The notes under the pieces: generated by a model
What the model was told of the DNA's origin: nothing
Seen by the model: the letters and a program-made list of their open reading frames with translations, nothing else
Databases searched by the model: none
Program-made: the position numbers and the translations under genes
Assembly: GCA_002729125.1 (NCBI GenBank)
Contig: PBTQ01000053.1
Location: 1-59,658, forward strand
Reading direction: 5' to 3'
Origin: Acidimicrobiaceae bacterium
GTDB taxonomy: Bacteria; Actinomycetota; Acidimicrobiia; Acidimicrobiales; Aldehydirespiratoraceae
Length of the DNA: 59,658 bases
In this document: positions 43,105 to 52,605 of the stretch, one piece after another
How positions within the stretch are numbered: position 1 is the first letter of the stretch
Layout of the letters: each line of letters opens with the position of its first letter

Positions 43105-43872
43105 CTAGACCCCCATTGCGTGGAAGCCGCCGTCGACATGGATCATCGAACCGGTGGTGGCCGGGAACCAGTCTGACAGCAGCGCAACGGTCGACCTGGC
43201 GACGGCGGAGGAGTCCTCGACGTCCCAGCCGAGTGGCGCCCGGTCGTCCCACACGTCCTCGAACTGGGCGAAGCCGGGGATCGACTTGGCGGCCATCGTT
43301 TTGATCGGTCCGGCGGCGACGAGGTTCACGCGGATGCCCCGGGGGCCGAGTTCGCGGGCCAGATAGCGATTGGCCGACTCGAGCGCGGCTTTGGCGAAGC
43401 CCATCCAGTTGTATGCCGGCCACGCGACCGTGGCGTCAAAATCCAGCCCGATGATCGAGCCGCCGCTCGTCATCAGTGGCGCTGCGACTTCGGCGAGTGT
43501 CTTGAGGCTGTAGGCCGAGATCTCGACTGCGACCTTCACGTCATCCCAGGTAGCCCCCATGAAGTCGTCGCCGAGCGCAGCTTCCGGAGCGAAGCCGATC
43601 GCATGGAGCGCCCCGTCGAGCGTGCCGAACTCGGCAGCTATGGCGTCTCGCAGGGCGGGCACGTGCGCGGGGTCGGTGACGTCGAACTCGAAGACCGATG
43701 GCTCGGTTGGGAGCTTGCGAGCGGTGCGCTGCGTGAGCCGCAGGCCCCGACCGGCGCCGGTCAGGATGATCTCGGCGCCCTCCTCCTGCGCGAGCTTGGC
43801 AATCCCAAATGCCAACGATGCGTCGGTCAACACACCGGTGATGAGGATCTTCTTGCCATCGAGCACGCCCAC
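43105..43872 (-). CDS. fabI: Enoyl-[acyl-carrier-protein] reductase (NADH), InhA-like
   Basis: 255 residues from GTG 43872, chosen because AGGAGG lies 6 nt upstream and the protein then starts VGVLDGKKILITG as InhA does. Last reductive step of fatty-acid elongation (FAS II), cytoplasmic. Divergent-SDR motifs: LITGVLTDASLAFGIA for NADH, HAIGFAP, and the active-site YNWMGFAK (Tyr-x6-Lys). The C-terminus (LSDWFPATTGSMIHVDGGFHAMG) matches InhA. Divergent from mshC with 93 bp between starts. Confidence 0.96.
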   Translation of the reverse strand: MGVLDGKKILITGVLTDASLAFGIAKLAQEEGAEIILTGAGRGLRLTQRTARKLPTEPSVFEFDVTDPAHVPALRDAIAAEFGTLDGALHAIGFAPEAALGDDFMGATWDDVKVAVEISAYSLKTLAEVAAPLMTSGGSIIGLDFDATVAWPAYNWMGFAKAALESANRYLARELGPRGIRVNLVAAGPIKTMAAKSIPGFAQFEDVWDDRAPLGWDVEDSSAVARSTVALLSDWFPATTGSMIHVDGGFHAMGV

Positions 43873-43965
43873 GCCGGGCCTCCTGGGATTCGTCGTTCGG
43901 ATTGGTCCTGTTTCGGACCGGGATGACACCTCGGAGGTTACGACGACCGGACTACGGTCTCGGCG

Positions 43966-45096
43966 ATGCACGCGGACGCTCCCATGCACCTCTACGACAC
44001 CAGCCGGGGCGAGGTTGCAACGTTCGCTCCGGACGAGACCGTGACGATGTACGTCTGCGGCATCACGCCCTACGACGCCACCCACCTCGGGCACGCCGCG
44101 ACCTATGTCACCTACGACGTGTTGCAACGCCGGCTGATCGATCGAGGCCACCAGGTGCGCTATGTACGCAACATCACCGACGTCGACGATGACATCATCA
44201 GCGCCGCCCGGTTGCGAGGCGTGCACTACCTCGATCTCGCGTTCGGTGAGACCGCTCGGTTCGACGACGACATGGCGGCGCTGAACACGCTGCCGCCGTG
44301 GTCCGAGCCACGAGCAACCGGTGCGATCAGCTACATCCGCGGTCTGATCGAAACCCTGCTCACCCAGGGCGATGCCTATCTGGTCGACGGTGCGGTGTAC
44401 TTCGACACCGAGGCCGCGAACGACTTCGGATCACTCGTCCGTCTCGGCGACGATCGGATGTGTCAGCTCGCCGCCGAGTGGGGTGAGCGACCGGACGATC
44501 CAGCCAAGCGCAATCCGCTCGATTTCGTGCTGTGGCGTCAGAGCGAGGATGGGGAGCCGGCGTGGGAGGCCCGGTGGGGGCGAGGCCGACCTGGGTGGCA
44601 CATCGAATGCAGCGCCCTCGCCTTGCGTGAGCTGGGACCCACGATCGACCTTCATGGCGGTGGTGTCGATCTCCTCTTCCCGCACCACGAGTCGTGCCTG
44701 GCTCAGTCCGAAGCGATCACGGGCCAGCCGTTCGTCCGGCACTGGCTGCACCAGGCGATGGTGCACTGCGGTGGGCGCAAGATGTCGAAGTCGACCGGCA
44801 ACCTCGTGTTCGTCGGCGACCTCCGCGAACGTCACGACGCCGCCGCGATTCGACTCGTGCTGTTGTTGCACCGCTACCGGCGGCCGTGGAACTGGCACGA
44901 CGACCTCCTCGTCGACGCCGAGGAGCGACTCACCCGGTGGCGTCGGGCCGGTCTCGGCGACGCTGCGCTTGATGTCACCCGAGCGGCGCTCGACGACGAT
45001 CTCGACACACCGACGGCACTGGCGGCAATCGACGCCGCCGCCGATGCCGGACAGGGGGTGTCCGCAGCGGCCGAGTTGCTCGGCGTCGAACTCTGA
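43966..45096 (+). CDS. mshC: Mycothiol ligase MshC (cysteine:GlcN-inositol ligase)
   Basis: 376 residues, shorter than cysteinyl-tRNA synthetase and without its anticodon-binding tail. The N-terminal string TMYVCGITPYDATHLGHAATY is MshC-specific (CysS has GPTVYD-HIGH-type). Zinc ligands: the Cys just named, the Cys of GWHIECSAL and the HHE set. KMSKS is intact in RKMSKSTGN. The enzyme joins cysteine to GlcN-inositol in mycothiol synthesis, the actinobacterial thiol buffer. TACGGT lies 7 nt before the ATG. Confidence 0.93.
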   Translation: MHADAPMHLYDTSRGEVATFAPDETVTMYVCGITPYDATHLGHAATYVTYDVLQRRLIDRGHQVRYVRNITDVDDDIISAARLRGVHYLDLAFGETARFDDDMAALNTLPPWSEPRATGAISYIRGLIETLLTQGDAYLVDGAVYFDTEAANDFGSLVRLGDDRMCQLAAEWGERPDDPAKRNPLDFVLWRQSEDGEPAWEARWGRGRPGWHIECSALALRELGPTIDLHGGGVDLLFPHHESCLAQSEAITGQPFVRHWLHQAMVHCGGRKMSKSTGNLVFVGDLRERHDAAAIRLVLLLHRYRRPWNWHDDLLVDAEERLTRWRRAGLGDAALDVTRAALDDDLDTPTALAAIDAAADAGQGVSAAAELLGVEL

Positions 45097-45192
45097 ACCG
45101 CTCATGAAGTGACAGACACAACCGAGATTTCGCGGACTGATTAGCGGTCCTCGGGGCCATACTGCCTTCGGAGAGGTTCCGGGTGAGCGCTG

Positions 45193-45951
45193 ATGGCTGA
45201 TGGCGAACAAGAGCTACAAGCGACCGTGCGGTCAGTGCTGCGCCCGATGTTCCGCTCGATCTGGCGGATCCGGGTCTCGGGTATCGAGAACATCCCGGCC
45301 ACCGGTGGCGCCATCCTCACGCCCAATCACACCTCCGTGATCGACAGCTTTTTCTTGCCGGCTGCGGCGCCGCGCCCGGTCAGCTTCGTCGGCAAGGCCG
45401 AGTACCTCGACGACTGGAAGACCCGCAAGCTCTTCCCGGCGCTTGGCATGATCCCGATCGATCGAAGCGGTGGCGACGCAAGCCAACGGGCGCTCGATAC
45501 GGCCGCTCACGTCCTTGAGGGCGGCAACCTCTTCGCGATCTACCCGGAGGGCACTCGATCTCGCACCGGCTTCCTTCACAAGGGGCACACGGGTGCTGCT
45601 CGGTTGTCGATCCGCACCGGCTGTCCGATCGTCCCGGTGGGAATCAAGGGTGCCCGATCGATCCAACCGCCTGACCAAACGGTGCCCAACGTCTTTCGTC
45701 CTTTGGAGATTCACTTCGGCACGCCGATCCATCCGGCCACCTCGGATTCCGTCAGCGACGAACGGCTTCGGTTGCGTCAGATTACCGACGAGATGATGTT
45801 CGAGATTCGGGATCTCACGGGCCAGGACTATGTGAACGAGTACGCCGGCAAGACGCCGCCGTCTGCCGCGCAGACTCGCCAGACGACCGTGTCGCCGGAG
45901 GTGCCAGAGCGACTTTCTTCTGCGGACGTCCTGAAGCCCGTACCGGCGTAG
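45193..45951 (+). CDS. 1-acyl-sn-glycerol-3-phosphate acyltransferase family protein
   Basis: 252 residues, PlsC-type. The acyltransferase catalytic motif is NHTSVIDSFF (His-x4-Asp), followed by FVGKAEYLDDW, GMIPIDRSGG, YPEGTRSRTG (EGTR glycerophosphate-binding) and PIVPVGIKG. Makes phosphatidic acid or acylates a related acceptor at the membrane. The 95-bp gap upstream holds no clear -10 at the start, so a leadered message is more likely. Same strand as thrS, 67 bp away. Confidence 0.92.
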   Translation: MADGEQELQATVRSVLRPMFRSIWRIRVSGIENIPATGGAILTPNHTSVIDSFFLPAAAPRPVSFVGKAEYLDDWKTRKLFPALGMIPIDRSGGDASQRALDTAAHVLEGGNLFAIYPEGTRSRTGFLHKGHTGAARLSIRTGCPIVPVGIKGARSIQPPDQTVPNVFRPLEIHFGTPIHPATSDSVSDERLRLRQITDEMMFEIRDLTGQDYVNEYAGKTPPSAAQTRQTTVSPEVPERLSSADVLKPVPA

Positions 45952-46018
45952 CGCCACCCGATTTCCCAAGGCGACGTCACCCCTCGGGGGCGGGGTGCGC
46001 CGGTAGTCTGACCGACCT

Positions 46019-47989
46019 ATGAGCGACGTGATCTCCGTACAGCTGCCCGATGGTTCTTCTCGTGAAGTCCCGGCCGGCACGACGACGTACGAGCTCGCGT
46101 GCTCCATCGGCCCCCGTCTCGCCAAAGAAGCGGTAATCGGCGTCGTTGACGGTGTCGAGGTCGACCTCGACGTTCCGCTCTTCGACGGCGCGTCGGTCGA
46201 GATTGTCACCGGCGACACCGAGCGTGGCCTGCACACCATCCGGCACTCGACCGCCCACGTGATGGCCCAGGCGATCCTCGACCTGTACCCCGGCACGCAG
46301 ATCGCGATCGGCCCACCGGTCGAGTTCGGCTTCTACTACGACGTGGAACTGCCCGAGGGCAAGACCCTCTCCGACGATGACCTCGCCCAGATCGAAGCCC
46401 GCATGCAGGAGATCGTGAAAGCCGACCAGGCGTTCCGACGCCATGAGCTCCGTGCGGCCGAGGCGGCAGCGTTCTTCGCCGACGAGCCCTACAAGGCTGA
46501 GATCATCGAGCGGGTCACGTCTGGCGCTGCCAGCGGTGAGGACGCCGGTGAGATCGGCGGCGGCGACTCGATCAGCTACTACAGCAACGGCGATGGCTTC
46601 CGCGACATGTGCACCGGTCCGCACGTGCCGTCGACTGGTCGCCTCGGCGCGTTCAAGCTTCAGTCGGTCGCCGGTGCGTACTGGCGCGGCGACGTCACCC
46701 GTCCGATGCTGCAGCGCATCTACGGCACCGCGTGGGCCGACCGGAAAGCGCTGAAGACCCACCTTCAGATGCTTGCCGAGGCCGAGAAACGCGATCACCG
46801 TCGTCTTGCCGCCGAACTTGACCTCGTGTCGTGGCCTGACGAACTCGGTCCCGGACTCGCCGTGTGGCACCCCAAGGGCGCGCTGATCCGAAAGATCATG
46901 GAGGACTACAGCCGCGATCGTCACGAAAACGGCGGGTACGACTTCGTGTTCTCACCCCATATTGCAAAGTCGGTGCTGTGGGAGACCTCAGGCCATCTCG
47001 ACTTCTACGCCGATGGCATGTACCCGCCCATGGAGATGGATGGTGCGACGTACTACCCGAAGCCGATGAACTGCCCGTTCCACGTGATGATCTACAAGGC
47101 GAACCAGCGCAGCTATCGCGAGCTGCCGGTGCGCCTGTTCGAGCTTGGCGCCGTCTACCGCTACGAGCTGTCGGGCGCCGTGCACGGTTTGATGCGCAGT
47201 CGTGGCTTCACCCAGGACGACAGCCACATCTTCACCACGCGCGAGGACGTCCAGCGCGAGCTGATGTCACTGCTCGACTTCGTGCTCTCGGTGTTGCGGG
47301 CGTTCGGCTTCGAGGATTTCCAGGCGAAGCTCTCGACTCGCCCGCCCGAGAAGTCGGTGGGTGAGGACGAGTTGTGGGATGAGGCCACCGAAGGTCTTCG
47401 AGCTGCACTCGATCGCAGCGGGCTCGAGTACATCACCGAGGAGGGCGGCGGTGCGTTCTACGGCCCGAAGATCGACGTCGACGTCAAGGACGCCATCGGT
47501 CGGGCGTGGCAGCTGTCGACCATCCAGCTCGACTTCAACCTGCCCGAACGCTTCGATCTCGAGTACGTCGCCAGCGATGGCGAGCGCAAGCGACCCGTGA
47601 TGATCCATCGGGCGCTGATGGGTTCGGTCGAGCGCTTCTTCGGCGTGCTGATCGAGCACTATGCGGGCGCCTTCCCGGCATGGCTGGCGCCTACCCAGGT
47701 CCGGGTCCTCCCGGTCGCCGAGGTCCACGCCGATCACGCGCACGGTGTCGCTGCTCGCTTGCGTTCGTCGGGCTTTCGGGTCGATGTCGTTGGCGCGGTT
47801 GAACAGCTCGGTAAGCGAGTCCGAAATGGCAAGGTCGAGAAGCTGCCCTACATCCTTGTGGTCGGCGACGACGACGTCGCGAACGACACGGTAGGCGTCA
47901 ACAAACGAGGCCACGACAAGCCCGAGCGAGACGTCACTGTCGACGACTTCATCGCCCGTCTGGGCAACGAAGTCGAGAACAAGGTCTGA
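46019..47989 (+). CDS. thrS: Threonyl-tRNA synthetase
   Basis: 656 residues, full length. N-terminal TGS domain (about 1-60), editing-type SAD domain with HSTAHVMAQA and the Cys-containing motif near 190, class II catalytic core with PKPMNCPFHVMIY (zinc Cys), motif 2 FELGAVYRYE...RGFTQDDSHIF, motif 3 near PVMIHRALMGSVERFFG, and an anticodon-binding domain at the C-terminus. TAGTCT is 9 nt before the ATG. No T-box leader fits in the 67-bp gap. Heads the block in the order of M. tuberculosis Rv2614c-Rv2610c. Confidence 0.97.
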   Translation: MSDVISVQLPDGSSREVPAGTTTYELACSIGPRLAKEAVIGVVDGVEVDLDVPLFDGASVEIVTGDTERGLHTIRHSTAHVMAQAILDLYPGTQIAIGPPVEFGFYYDVELPEGKTLSDDDLAQIEARMQEIVKADQAFRRHELRAAEAAAFFADEPYKAEIIERVTSGAASGEDAGEIGGGDSISYYSNGDGFRDMCTGPHVPSTGRLGAFKLQSVAGAYWRGDVTRPMLQRIYGTAWADRKALKTHLQMLAEAEKRDHRRLAAELDLVSWPDELGPGLAVWHPKGALIRKIMEDYSRDRHENGGYDFVFSPHIAKSVLWETSGHLDFYADGMYPPMEMDGATYYPKPMNCPFHVMIYKANQRSYRELPVRLFELGAVYRYELSGAVHGLMRSRGFTQDDSHIFTTREDVQRELMSLLDFVLSVLRAFGFEDFQAKLSTRPPEKSVGEDELWDEATEGLRAALDRSGLEYITEEGGGAFYGPKIDVDVKDAIGRAWQLSTIQLDFNLPERFDLEYVASDGERKRPVMIHRALMGSVERFFGVLIEHYAGAFPAWLAPTQVRVLPVAEVHADHAHGVAARLRSSGFRVDVVGAVEQLGKRVRNGKVEKLPYILVVGDDDVANDTVGVNKRGHDKPERDVTVDDFIARLGNEVENKV

Positions 47990-47992
47990 GTC

Positions 47993-48520
47993 GTGGAGCA
48001 TCTCTGGGCGGGTTGGCGCAGTGCCTATGTCCAAAGGGCCGACGTCCAAGGTGGCGACGACGAGCGACCGGCAATTGACATCGCCGACGACCAGACCCTG
48101 TTCGAGGCGATCCTGCACTCCGGGTATCCCGACTGCGACACGCGGATCCTTTGGCGAGGGGAGCGGGTCTTTGCCATGCTCAACGTCTTCCCTTACACCT
48201 CCGGTCACCTCATGGTGCTGCCCATGCGTGCGGTCGAGCAGCTCACTGAACTCGACGACGCGGAATACGCCGAGCTGTGGCAGGGCGTGCGTCTTGCGAC
48301 GCAGGCGGTCGAGGCGGCCTATGCGCCGCAGGGCATCAACGTCGGCGTGAACCTCGGCAGGGGAGCGGGCGCCGGGATTCCCGACCACCTGCACGTGCAC
48401 GTCCTGCCCCGCTGGGACGGCGACACCAACTTCATGACGGCGATCGCGAACACCCGCGTGATGCCCGAGCCTCTCGCCGCGACCTGGGAGCGTCTCCACG
48501 CCGCATGGCCCAGCGCCTGA
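47993..48520 (+). CDS. HIT-family nucleotide phosphorylase/hydrolase
   Basis: 175 residues from GTG 47993, four bases after thrS. The histidine triad is DHLHVHVLPRW (HxHxHxx), and FPYTSGHLMVLPMRAV is typical of Fhit/Ap4A-phosphorylase relatives. It corresponds in position to Rv2613c of M. tuberculosis, an AP4A phosphorylase. It probably degrades diadenosine polyphosphates, by-products of aminoacyl-tRNA synthetases such as the upstream ThrS. Confidence 0.92.
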   Translation: MEHLWAGWRSAYVQRADVQGGDDERPAIDIADDQTLFEAILHSGYPDCDTRILWRGERVFAMLNVFPYTSGHLMVLPMRAVEQLTELDDAEYAELWQGVRLATQAVEAAYAPQGINVGVNLGRGAGAGIPDHLHVHVLPRWDGDTNFMTAIANTRVMPEPLAATWERLHAAWPSA

Positions 48521-48551
48521 CACCTGGCCCGCATGGGCCTAGCCTCGGGGC

Positions 48552-49115
48552 ATGGCCGAACATGGCGACGTGGCGAAAACTAGCGACGAACACGACGACG
48601 GTATCACCGGCCCCGATGACGTCGATCTCGGCGAGATCCGGGACGAACTCCCCGCTGACCTTGACCCGTCCCAGGTCACGGCGCCGTACCTCTTCCCCAA
48701 CAACAGCCGTCGCAAGATTCCGGCGGTGCTCTACACGCTGATCGGCATTGGCTGCATCATGTTGTGGCAGACCGCCGGCGATGACGCCGTGCTCGTGAAC
48801 GGTGGCTTCGGTGTCGCCGGTATCGTGTTGATCGTCGTCGGGCTCTACCACTGGCAGGGCGGCTGGGATCTCTCGTTCGACGAGGAGCAGGCCCTCGGTG
48901 CTGCCGCCGAAGAGGTCGGGTTCCCGGCCGGACATGCGTCGGCGCAGCTGGGGTGGCGTGGTCTGCGCAGCCGCCCAACCTGGCGCATCCTGCTCTACAG
49001 CAACGAGAAGGTCCCCGAGAAGCGTGGCCTCGTGCTGGTCGACGGCGTGAACGGCGAGATCATCGACCGCTTCGTTGAGGACAATCCCGAGGACTGGTCC
49101 GGCTACGACACGTAG
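48552..49115 (+). CDS. Membrane protein of unknown function
   Basis: 187 residues with TAGCCT 6 nt before the ATG. Acidic N-terminus (about 50 residues), two transmembrane segments around 58-78 and 82-101, then a soluble domain with TWRILLYSNEKVPEKRGLVLVDGVNGEIIDRFVEDNP. I do not recognise the family. It stands between the HIT gene and pgsA, where as far as I recall mycobacteria have no gene, so it may serve the phosphatidylinositol pathway or simply be an insertion. Confidence 0.75.
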   Translation: MAEHGDVAKTSDEHDDGITGPDDVDLGEIRDELPADLDPSQVTAPYLFPNNSRRKIPAVLYTLIGIGCIMLWQTAGDDAVLVNGGFGVAGIVLIVVGLYHWQGGWDLSFDEEQALGAAAEEVGFPAGHASAQLGWRGLRSRPTWRILLYSNEKVPEKRGLVLVDGVNGEIIDRFVEDNPEDWSGYDT

Positions 49116-49199
49116 CTGTGATGTGACCCTTGTCCTGCCCTCAACGGCCGATCCGGGCCCAACTGTTACCCTGAACGGAGCAACCCGGGAGGGGTTCAC

Positions 49200-49895
49200 A
49201 TGTTTGACGGCAACTTGCGCGCTCAGGTCGACCGGGGTCTGACGCCCATCGGCCGCAGCCTCGTCAAGACCGGAATCACGCCCGACGTGATCACGGTGAT
49301 CGGCATCGTGATGTCAGGCGTTGCTGCGGTGACCATTGGTGCAGGGTACCTGCGCGTCGGTTTCTTGTTCTTGCTGCTCACCGCCATCCCCGACGCACTC
49401 GACGGAGCGGTGGCCCGGGCCGCGGGTACCGGCTCGAAGCGCGGGGCCTATTTCGATTCGGTGAGCGATCGACTCACCGACGGGATGCTCTTCGGAGGTG
49501 TCGCCTGGCACCTTGCGAGCACCGAACCGGGCCGCGTCATGATGCTGCCGGTGACGATCATGGGTCTCGCCATGTTCATCTCGTACCAGCGAGCCAAGGC
49601 CGAGTCGCTCGGCTGGGATGCCAAGGGCGGCATCATGGAACGTGCCGAGCGCATCGTCGTGCTCGCCTTCGCACTGCTGTTCCCGGAGCTGATGATCGTC
49701 ACCCTCTGGGTGATGCTGGTCCTCACCGCCATCACCGCCGTCCAGCGGTTCGTGAAGGTCTGGAAGCAGGCCACTGCTGAGCACGATCGTCCCGCCCCGG
49801 CCCGCGGGGCTCGGCGCCGGCCGCGCACCCGCACCTCGGTCGAGCCGCTGTGGCGTCAGCGCATGCGCGAGCGTCGCGAAGCCCGCAACGGCTGA
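49200..49895 (+). CDS. pgsA: Phosphatidylinositol phosphate synthase (CDP-alcohol phosphatidyltransferase)
   Basis: 231 residues; GGGAGG before the ATG. The CDP-alcohol transferase signature is complete: D65-x2-D68-G-x2-A-R ... G82-x3-D86-x3-D90, in IPDALDGAVAR and GAYFDSVSDR, flanked by about six transmembrane segments. The C-terminal 40 residues are Arg-rich. By order (after HIT, before patA and pimA) it is the inositol-phosphate enzyme that makes PI-phosphate from CDP-diacylglycerol, not the glycerol version. Confidence 0.93.
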   Translation: MFDGNLRAQVDRGLTPIGRSLVKTGITPDVITVIGIVMSGVAAVTIGAGYLRVGFLFLLLTAIPDALDGAVARAAGTGSKRGAYFDSVSDRLTDGMLFGGVAWHLASTEPGRVMMLPVTIMGLAMFISYQRAKAESLGWDAKGGIMERAERIVVLAFALLFPELMIVTLWVMLVLTAITAVQRFVKVWKQATAEHDRPAPARGARRRPRTRTSVEPLWRQRMRERREARNG

Positions 49896-49912
49896 GCGTC
49901 GCAACCTGAACC

Positions 49913-50833
49913 ATGGTCGGCGTTGCGGCCTACAAGGCTGGTTCCTATCTGGCCCGCACCGTCCCAGACGGCGTTGCCACGAGTGTCGCCCGCGCCGGCG
50001 GTTTTACTGCGGGTTTGATGGCCGGCGACGCCGGCACGGTCGTCGGCCGCAACCTCGAACGCGTCTACGGCCGCCTGCTCAGCGATACCGAGAAGAAACG
50101 GAAGATCGCTGAGACGTTTGAGTGGTACGGCCGCTACTACGTTGAGTCGTTCCGCCTGCCCAACGTCAGCGTCGACGAACTCGACCGCGGCTTCTCCTAC
50201 GACGGGGTCGCGTCTATCGAGGCCAACTGCGGACCGGGCAAGTCCGGCGCAATCCTCGCCCTGCCTCACCTCGGAACGTGGGAATGGGCTGCGTTCTGGC
50301 TCGCCCGTGTCATCAAGGTGAAGGTGACGGCGATCGTCGAGCCGTTGCAGCCGCCCGAACTCTTCGAGTGGTTCGTCGGATTGCGCGAGTCGCTCGGCAT
50401 GGAGATCCATCCACTTGGCCCCGATGCGGGCAAGCAGATCATCGATGCCCTCGGCCGCGGCCATCTCGTGTGCCTGCTCTGCGACCGCGACCTGCAGGGC
50501 AATGGTGTACCCGTCGAGTTTTTCGGCGAAAAGACGACCCTTCCCGGCGGTCCGGCTACGATCGCGCTCCGCACGGGGGTGCCTTTGATGCCGGCGGCGG
50601 TGCCGTGGCGCAACCACGCCCGTCACGGATGGTGTCGCCCTCCGCTGAAGATCGAGCGCACGAAGGGTGTGCGGCTGCGCGACGACATTCAGCGTGTCAC
50701 CCAGATGATCGCGGACGAGTTCGAGATCATGATCCGGGAGACGCCCGAGCAGTGGCATCTACTCAACCCCAACTGGCCGAGCGACTACGAGGCGCTCGGT
50801 CGTGAGATCCCCGAACACCTCCGGGACCTCTGA
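49913..50833 (+). CDS. PatA-like acyltransferase of phosphatidylinositol mannosides
   Basis: 306 residues of the LpxL/HtrB lysophospholipid acyltransferase family. Catalytic His in LALPHLGTWEW with Glu four residues on; later LVCLLCDRDLQGNGVPVEFFGE and FEIMIRETPEQWHLLNPNWP. Position between pgsA and pimA matches Rv2611c (PatA), which acylates the mannose of PIM in the inner membrane leaflet. Identification rests mainly on synteny and family. Confidence 0.9.
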   Translation: MVGVAAYKAGSYLARTVPDGVATSVARAGGFTAGLMAGDAGTVVGRNLERVYGRLLSDTEKKRKIAETFEWYGRYYVESFRLPNVSVDELDRGFSYDGVASIEANCGPGKSGAILALPHLGTWEWAAFWLARVIKVKVTAIVEPLQPPELFEWFVGLRESLGMEIHPLGPDAGKQIIDALGRGHLVCLLCDRDLQGNGVPVEFFGEKTTLPGGPATIALRTGVPLMPAAVPWRNHARHGWCRPPLKIERTKGVRLRDDIQRVTQMIADEFEIMIRETPEQWHLLNPNWPSDYEALGREIPEHLRDL

Positions 50834-50862
50834 GCGGACCTCCGTCTGCCAGACTCAGAACC

Positions 50863-51945
50863 ATGCGGATCGGGATCATCTGCCCCTACAGTCTGACACT
50901 CCCCGGCGGCGTGCAGATGCAGGTCCTCGGCCTGGCCCGGGCGTTGCGCAAGCAGGGAGAGCGAGTCCGGGTGCTCGCCCCGTGCGATGGCCCACCCCCC
51001 GACGCTGGAGTCACCCCGCTCGGCAACAGTCTGCCGACGGCCGCCAACGGCTCGATTGCCCCGGTCGCTCCCGACCCATCTGCTCAGTTGCGGGTGATTC
51101 GGGCCATGCGGGACGAGGACTTCGACGTCATCCACCTCCACGAACCGCTGTCGCCCGGGCCGAACCACACGGCTCTGCTCACTCGTCCGGCTCCGCTGAT
51201 CGGCACCTTCCATGCTGCTGGCGGCAGCTTGGCCTACGACATGATGCCGCGGGCCACTCGCTTTCTGGCCGGCCGACTCGACGATCGCTGCGCCGTGAGC
51301 GAGGACGCTAAGAAGATGGCCCAGGAGGCCCTGGGTGGGCACTACGATCTTACGTTCAACGGGGTCGAGCTCGCACGGTTCGCGTCGGGTACACCGCATC
51401 CGACGACCGGCCCGACGATTTTCTTCCTCGGCCGTCACGAACCTCGCAAGGGCCTGAGGGTTCTGCTCGACGCGATGTCGCAGCTTCCTGCCGACACCCG
51501 TCTGTGGGTCGCAGGGGAGGGGCAGGAGACCGACGAACTCGCGGCCGAGCACGCCGGCGACCACCGCATCGACTGGCTCGGCACCATCTCCGAGACCGAA
51601 AAGATTGCCCGTCTCCGTGGTTCCGACGTGTTCTGTGCGCCCTCACTCGGTGGTGAGTCGTTCGGTATCGTGTTGCTCGAGGCGATGGCCGCCGGCACGG
51701 CTGTGGTCGCCGGCGACATCCCGGGCTACGCCAACGTCGCTCGCCAGGGCCGCGACGCCTTGCTGGTGCCGCCGAACGATGCCCGCGAGTTGGCTCAGGC
51801 CCTCACCGCCGTTCTTTCCCGGGCAGACGAGAGCGAGCGGCTTGTCGAATCGGGCCTGAAGCGAGCCGAGGAGTTCTCGATGGCCCGCCTCGCCCAGCTC
51901 TATCTTGGCCGGTACGAGCGCCTCGCTGCCGGTGCTCCTCGCTGA
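50863..51945 (+). CDS. pimA: Phosphatidylinositol mannosyltransferase PimA
   Basis: 360 residues, GT4 (GT-B) glycosyltransferase. Starts MRIGIICPYSLTLPGGVQMQVLGLARAL, the donor/acceptor motif of PimA; second domain has FFLGRHEPRKGLRVLLDA, the GDP-mannose side VFCAPSLGGESFGIVLLEAMAAGTAVVA with the two Glu of the EX7E motif. Transfers the first mannose from GDP-Man to PI at the inner membrane face. CAGACT lies 7 nt before the ATG. Confidence 0.94.
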   Translation: MRIGIICPYSLTLPGGVQMQVLGLARALRKQGERVRVLAPCDGPPPDAGVTPLGNSLPTAANGSIAPVAPDPSAQLRVIRAMRDEDFDVIHLHEPLSPGPNHTALLTRPAPLIGTFHAAGGSLAYDMMPRATRFLAGRLDDRCAVSEDAKKMAQEALGGHYDLTFNGVELARFASGTPHPTTGPTIFFLGRHEPRKGLRVLLDAMSQLPADTRLWVAGEGQETDELAAEHAGDHRIDWLGTISETEKIARLRGSDVFCAPSLGGESFGIVLLEAMAAGTAVVAGDIPGYANVARQGRDALLVPPNDARELAQALTAVLSRADESERLVESGLKRAEEFSMARLAQLYLGRYERLAAGAPR

Positions 51946-52028
51946 CTCGGGCCGGCCGTGGCCAGGCGAGCGTCGTTCAGCGATACATTGATCGTCTGCG
52001 TGGCGGGCGCTGCGCACGAGAGGAAACC

Positions 52029-52577
52029 ATGGTCATCTGGATCATTCTTGGCATCATCGTCGTGCTGGCCGTCTATGTGATCAGTCTCTACAACAAACTC
52101 GTGAAGTTGCGGAACCGCATCGAGAATGCGTGGGCCCAGATCGATGTTCAGCTCAAGCGTCGCTGGGATCTCATCCCGAATCTCATCGAGACGGTCAAGG
52201 GGTACGCCTCTCACGAGAAGGAGACCCTCGAGTCGGTCATCGCCGCCCGGAACGTTGCCACCACGGCATCGGGCCCGCAGCAATCCGCCGGCGCTGAGAA
52301 CATGCTCACCGGTGCGCTGCGCCAACTCTTCGCCGTCAGCGAGGCCTACCCGGATCTCAAGGCCAACCAGAACTTCTCCGAGCTGCAGGAAGAGTTGACC
52401 GGCACCGAGGGACGGATCGCTTACGCCCGTCAGCACTACAACGACCAGGTGCTGAAGTACAACACTGCGATCGAGACCTTCCCTGCCGTCATCCTCGCCG
52501 GTCCGCTCCGCTTCACCGAGCGTGAGTACTTTGAGGCCGATGACGAGAGCCGCGGCAACGTCCAGGTCGAGTTCTAG
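52029..52577 (+). CDS. lemA: LemA family protein
   Basis: 182 residues; GAGAGGAAACC before the ATG. One N-terminal membrane helix (3-22), then the helical LemA core: LYNKLVKLRNRIENAWAQIDVQLKRRWDLIPNLIETVKGYASHEKETLESVIAARN and the C-terminal FNExxYTPA-like region replaced by FTEREYFEAD. LemA proteins have unknown biochemistry and often sit beside an HtpX-type M48 protease; here the neighbour is an M48-like protein without zinc ligands. Confidence 0.93.
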   Translation: MVIWIILGIIVVLAVYVISLYNKLVKLRNRIENAWAQIDVQLKRRWDLIPNLIETVKGYASHEKETLESVIAARNVATTASGPQQSAGAENMLTGALRQLFAVSEAYPDLKANQNFSELQEELTGTEGRIAYARQHYNDQVLKYNTAIETFPAVILAGPLRFTEREYFEADDESRGNVQVEF

Positions 52578-52605
52578 GCCGACCGGAGCCCTGTTCGTGC
52601 CCACT

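Noticed and set aside
43966..45096. Annotation as cysteinyl-tRNA synthetase
   Set aside because: The CGITPYDATHLGH string, short length and missing anticodon domain fit MshC.
45952..46018. T-box leader before thrS
   Set aside because: Only 67 bp separate it from the previous gene, with a -10 box 9 nt from the start; too short for a T-box.
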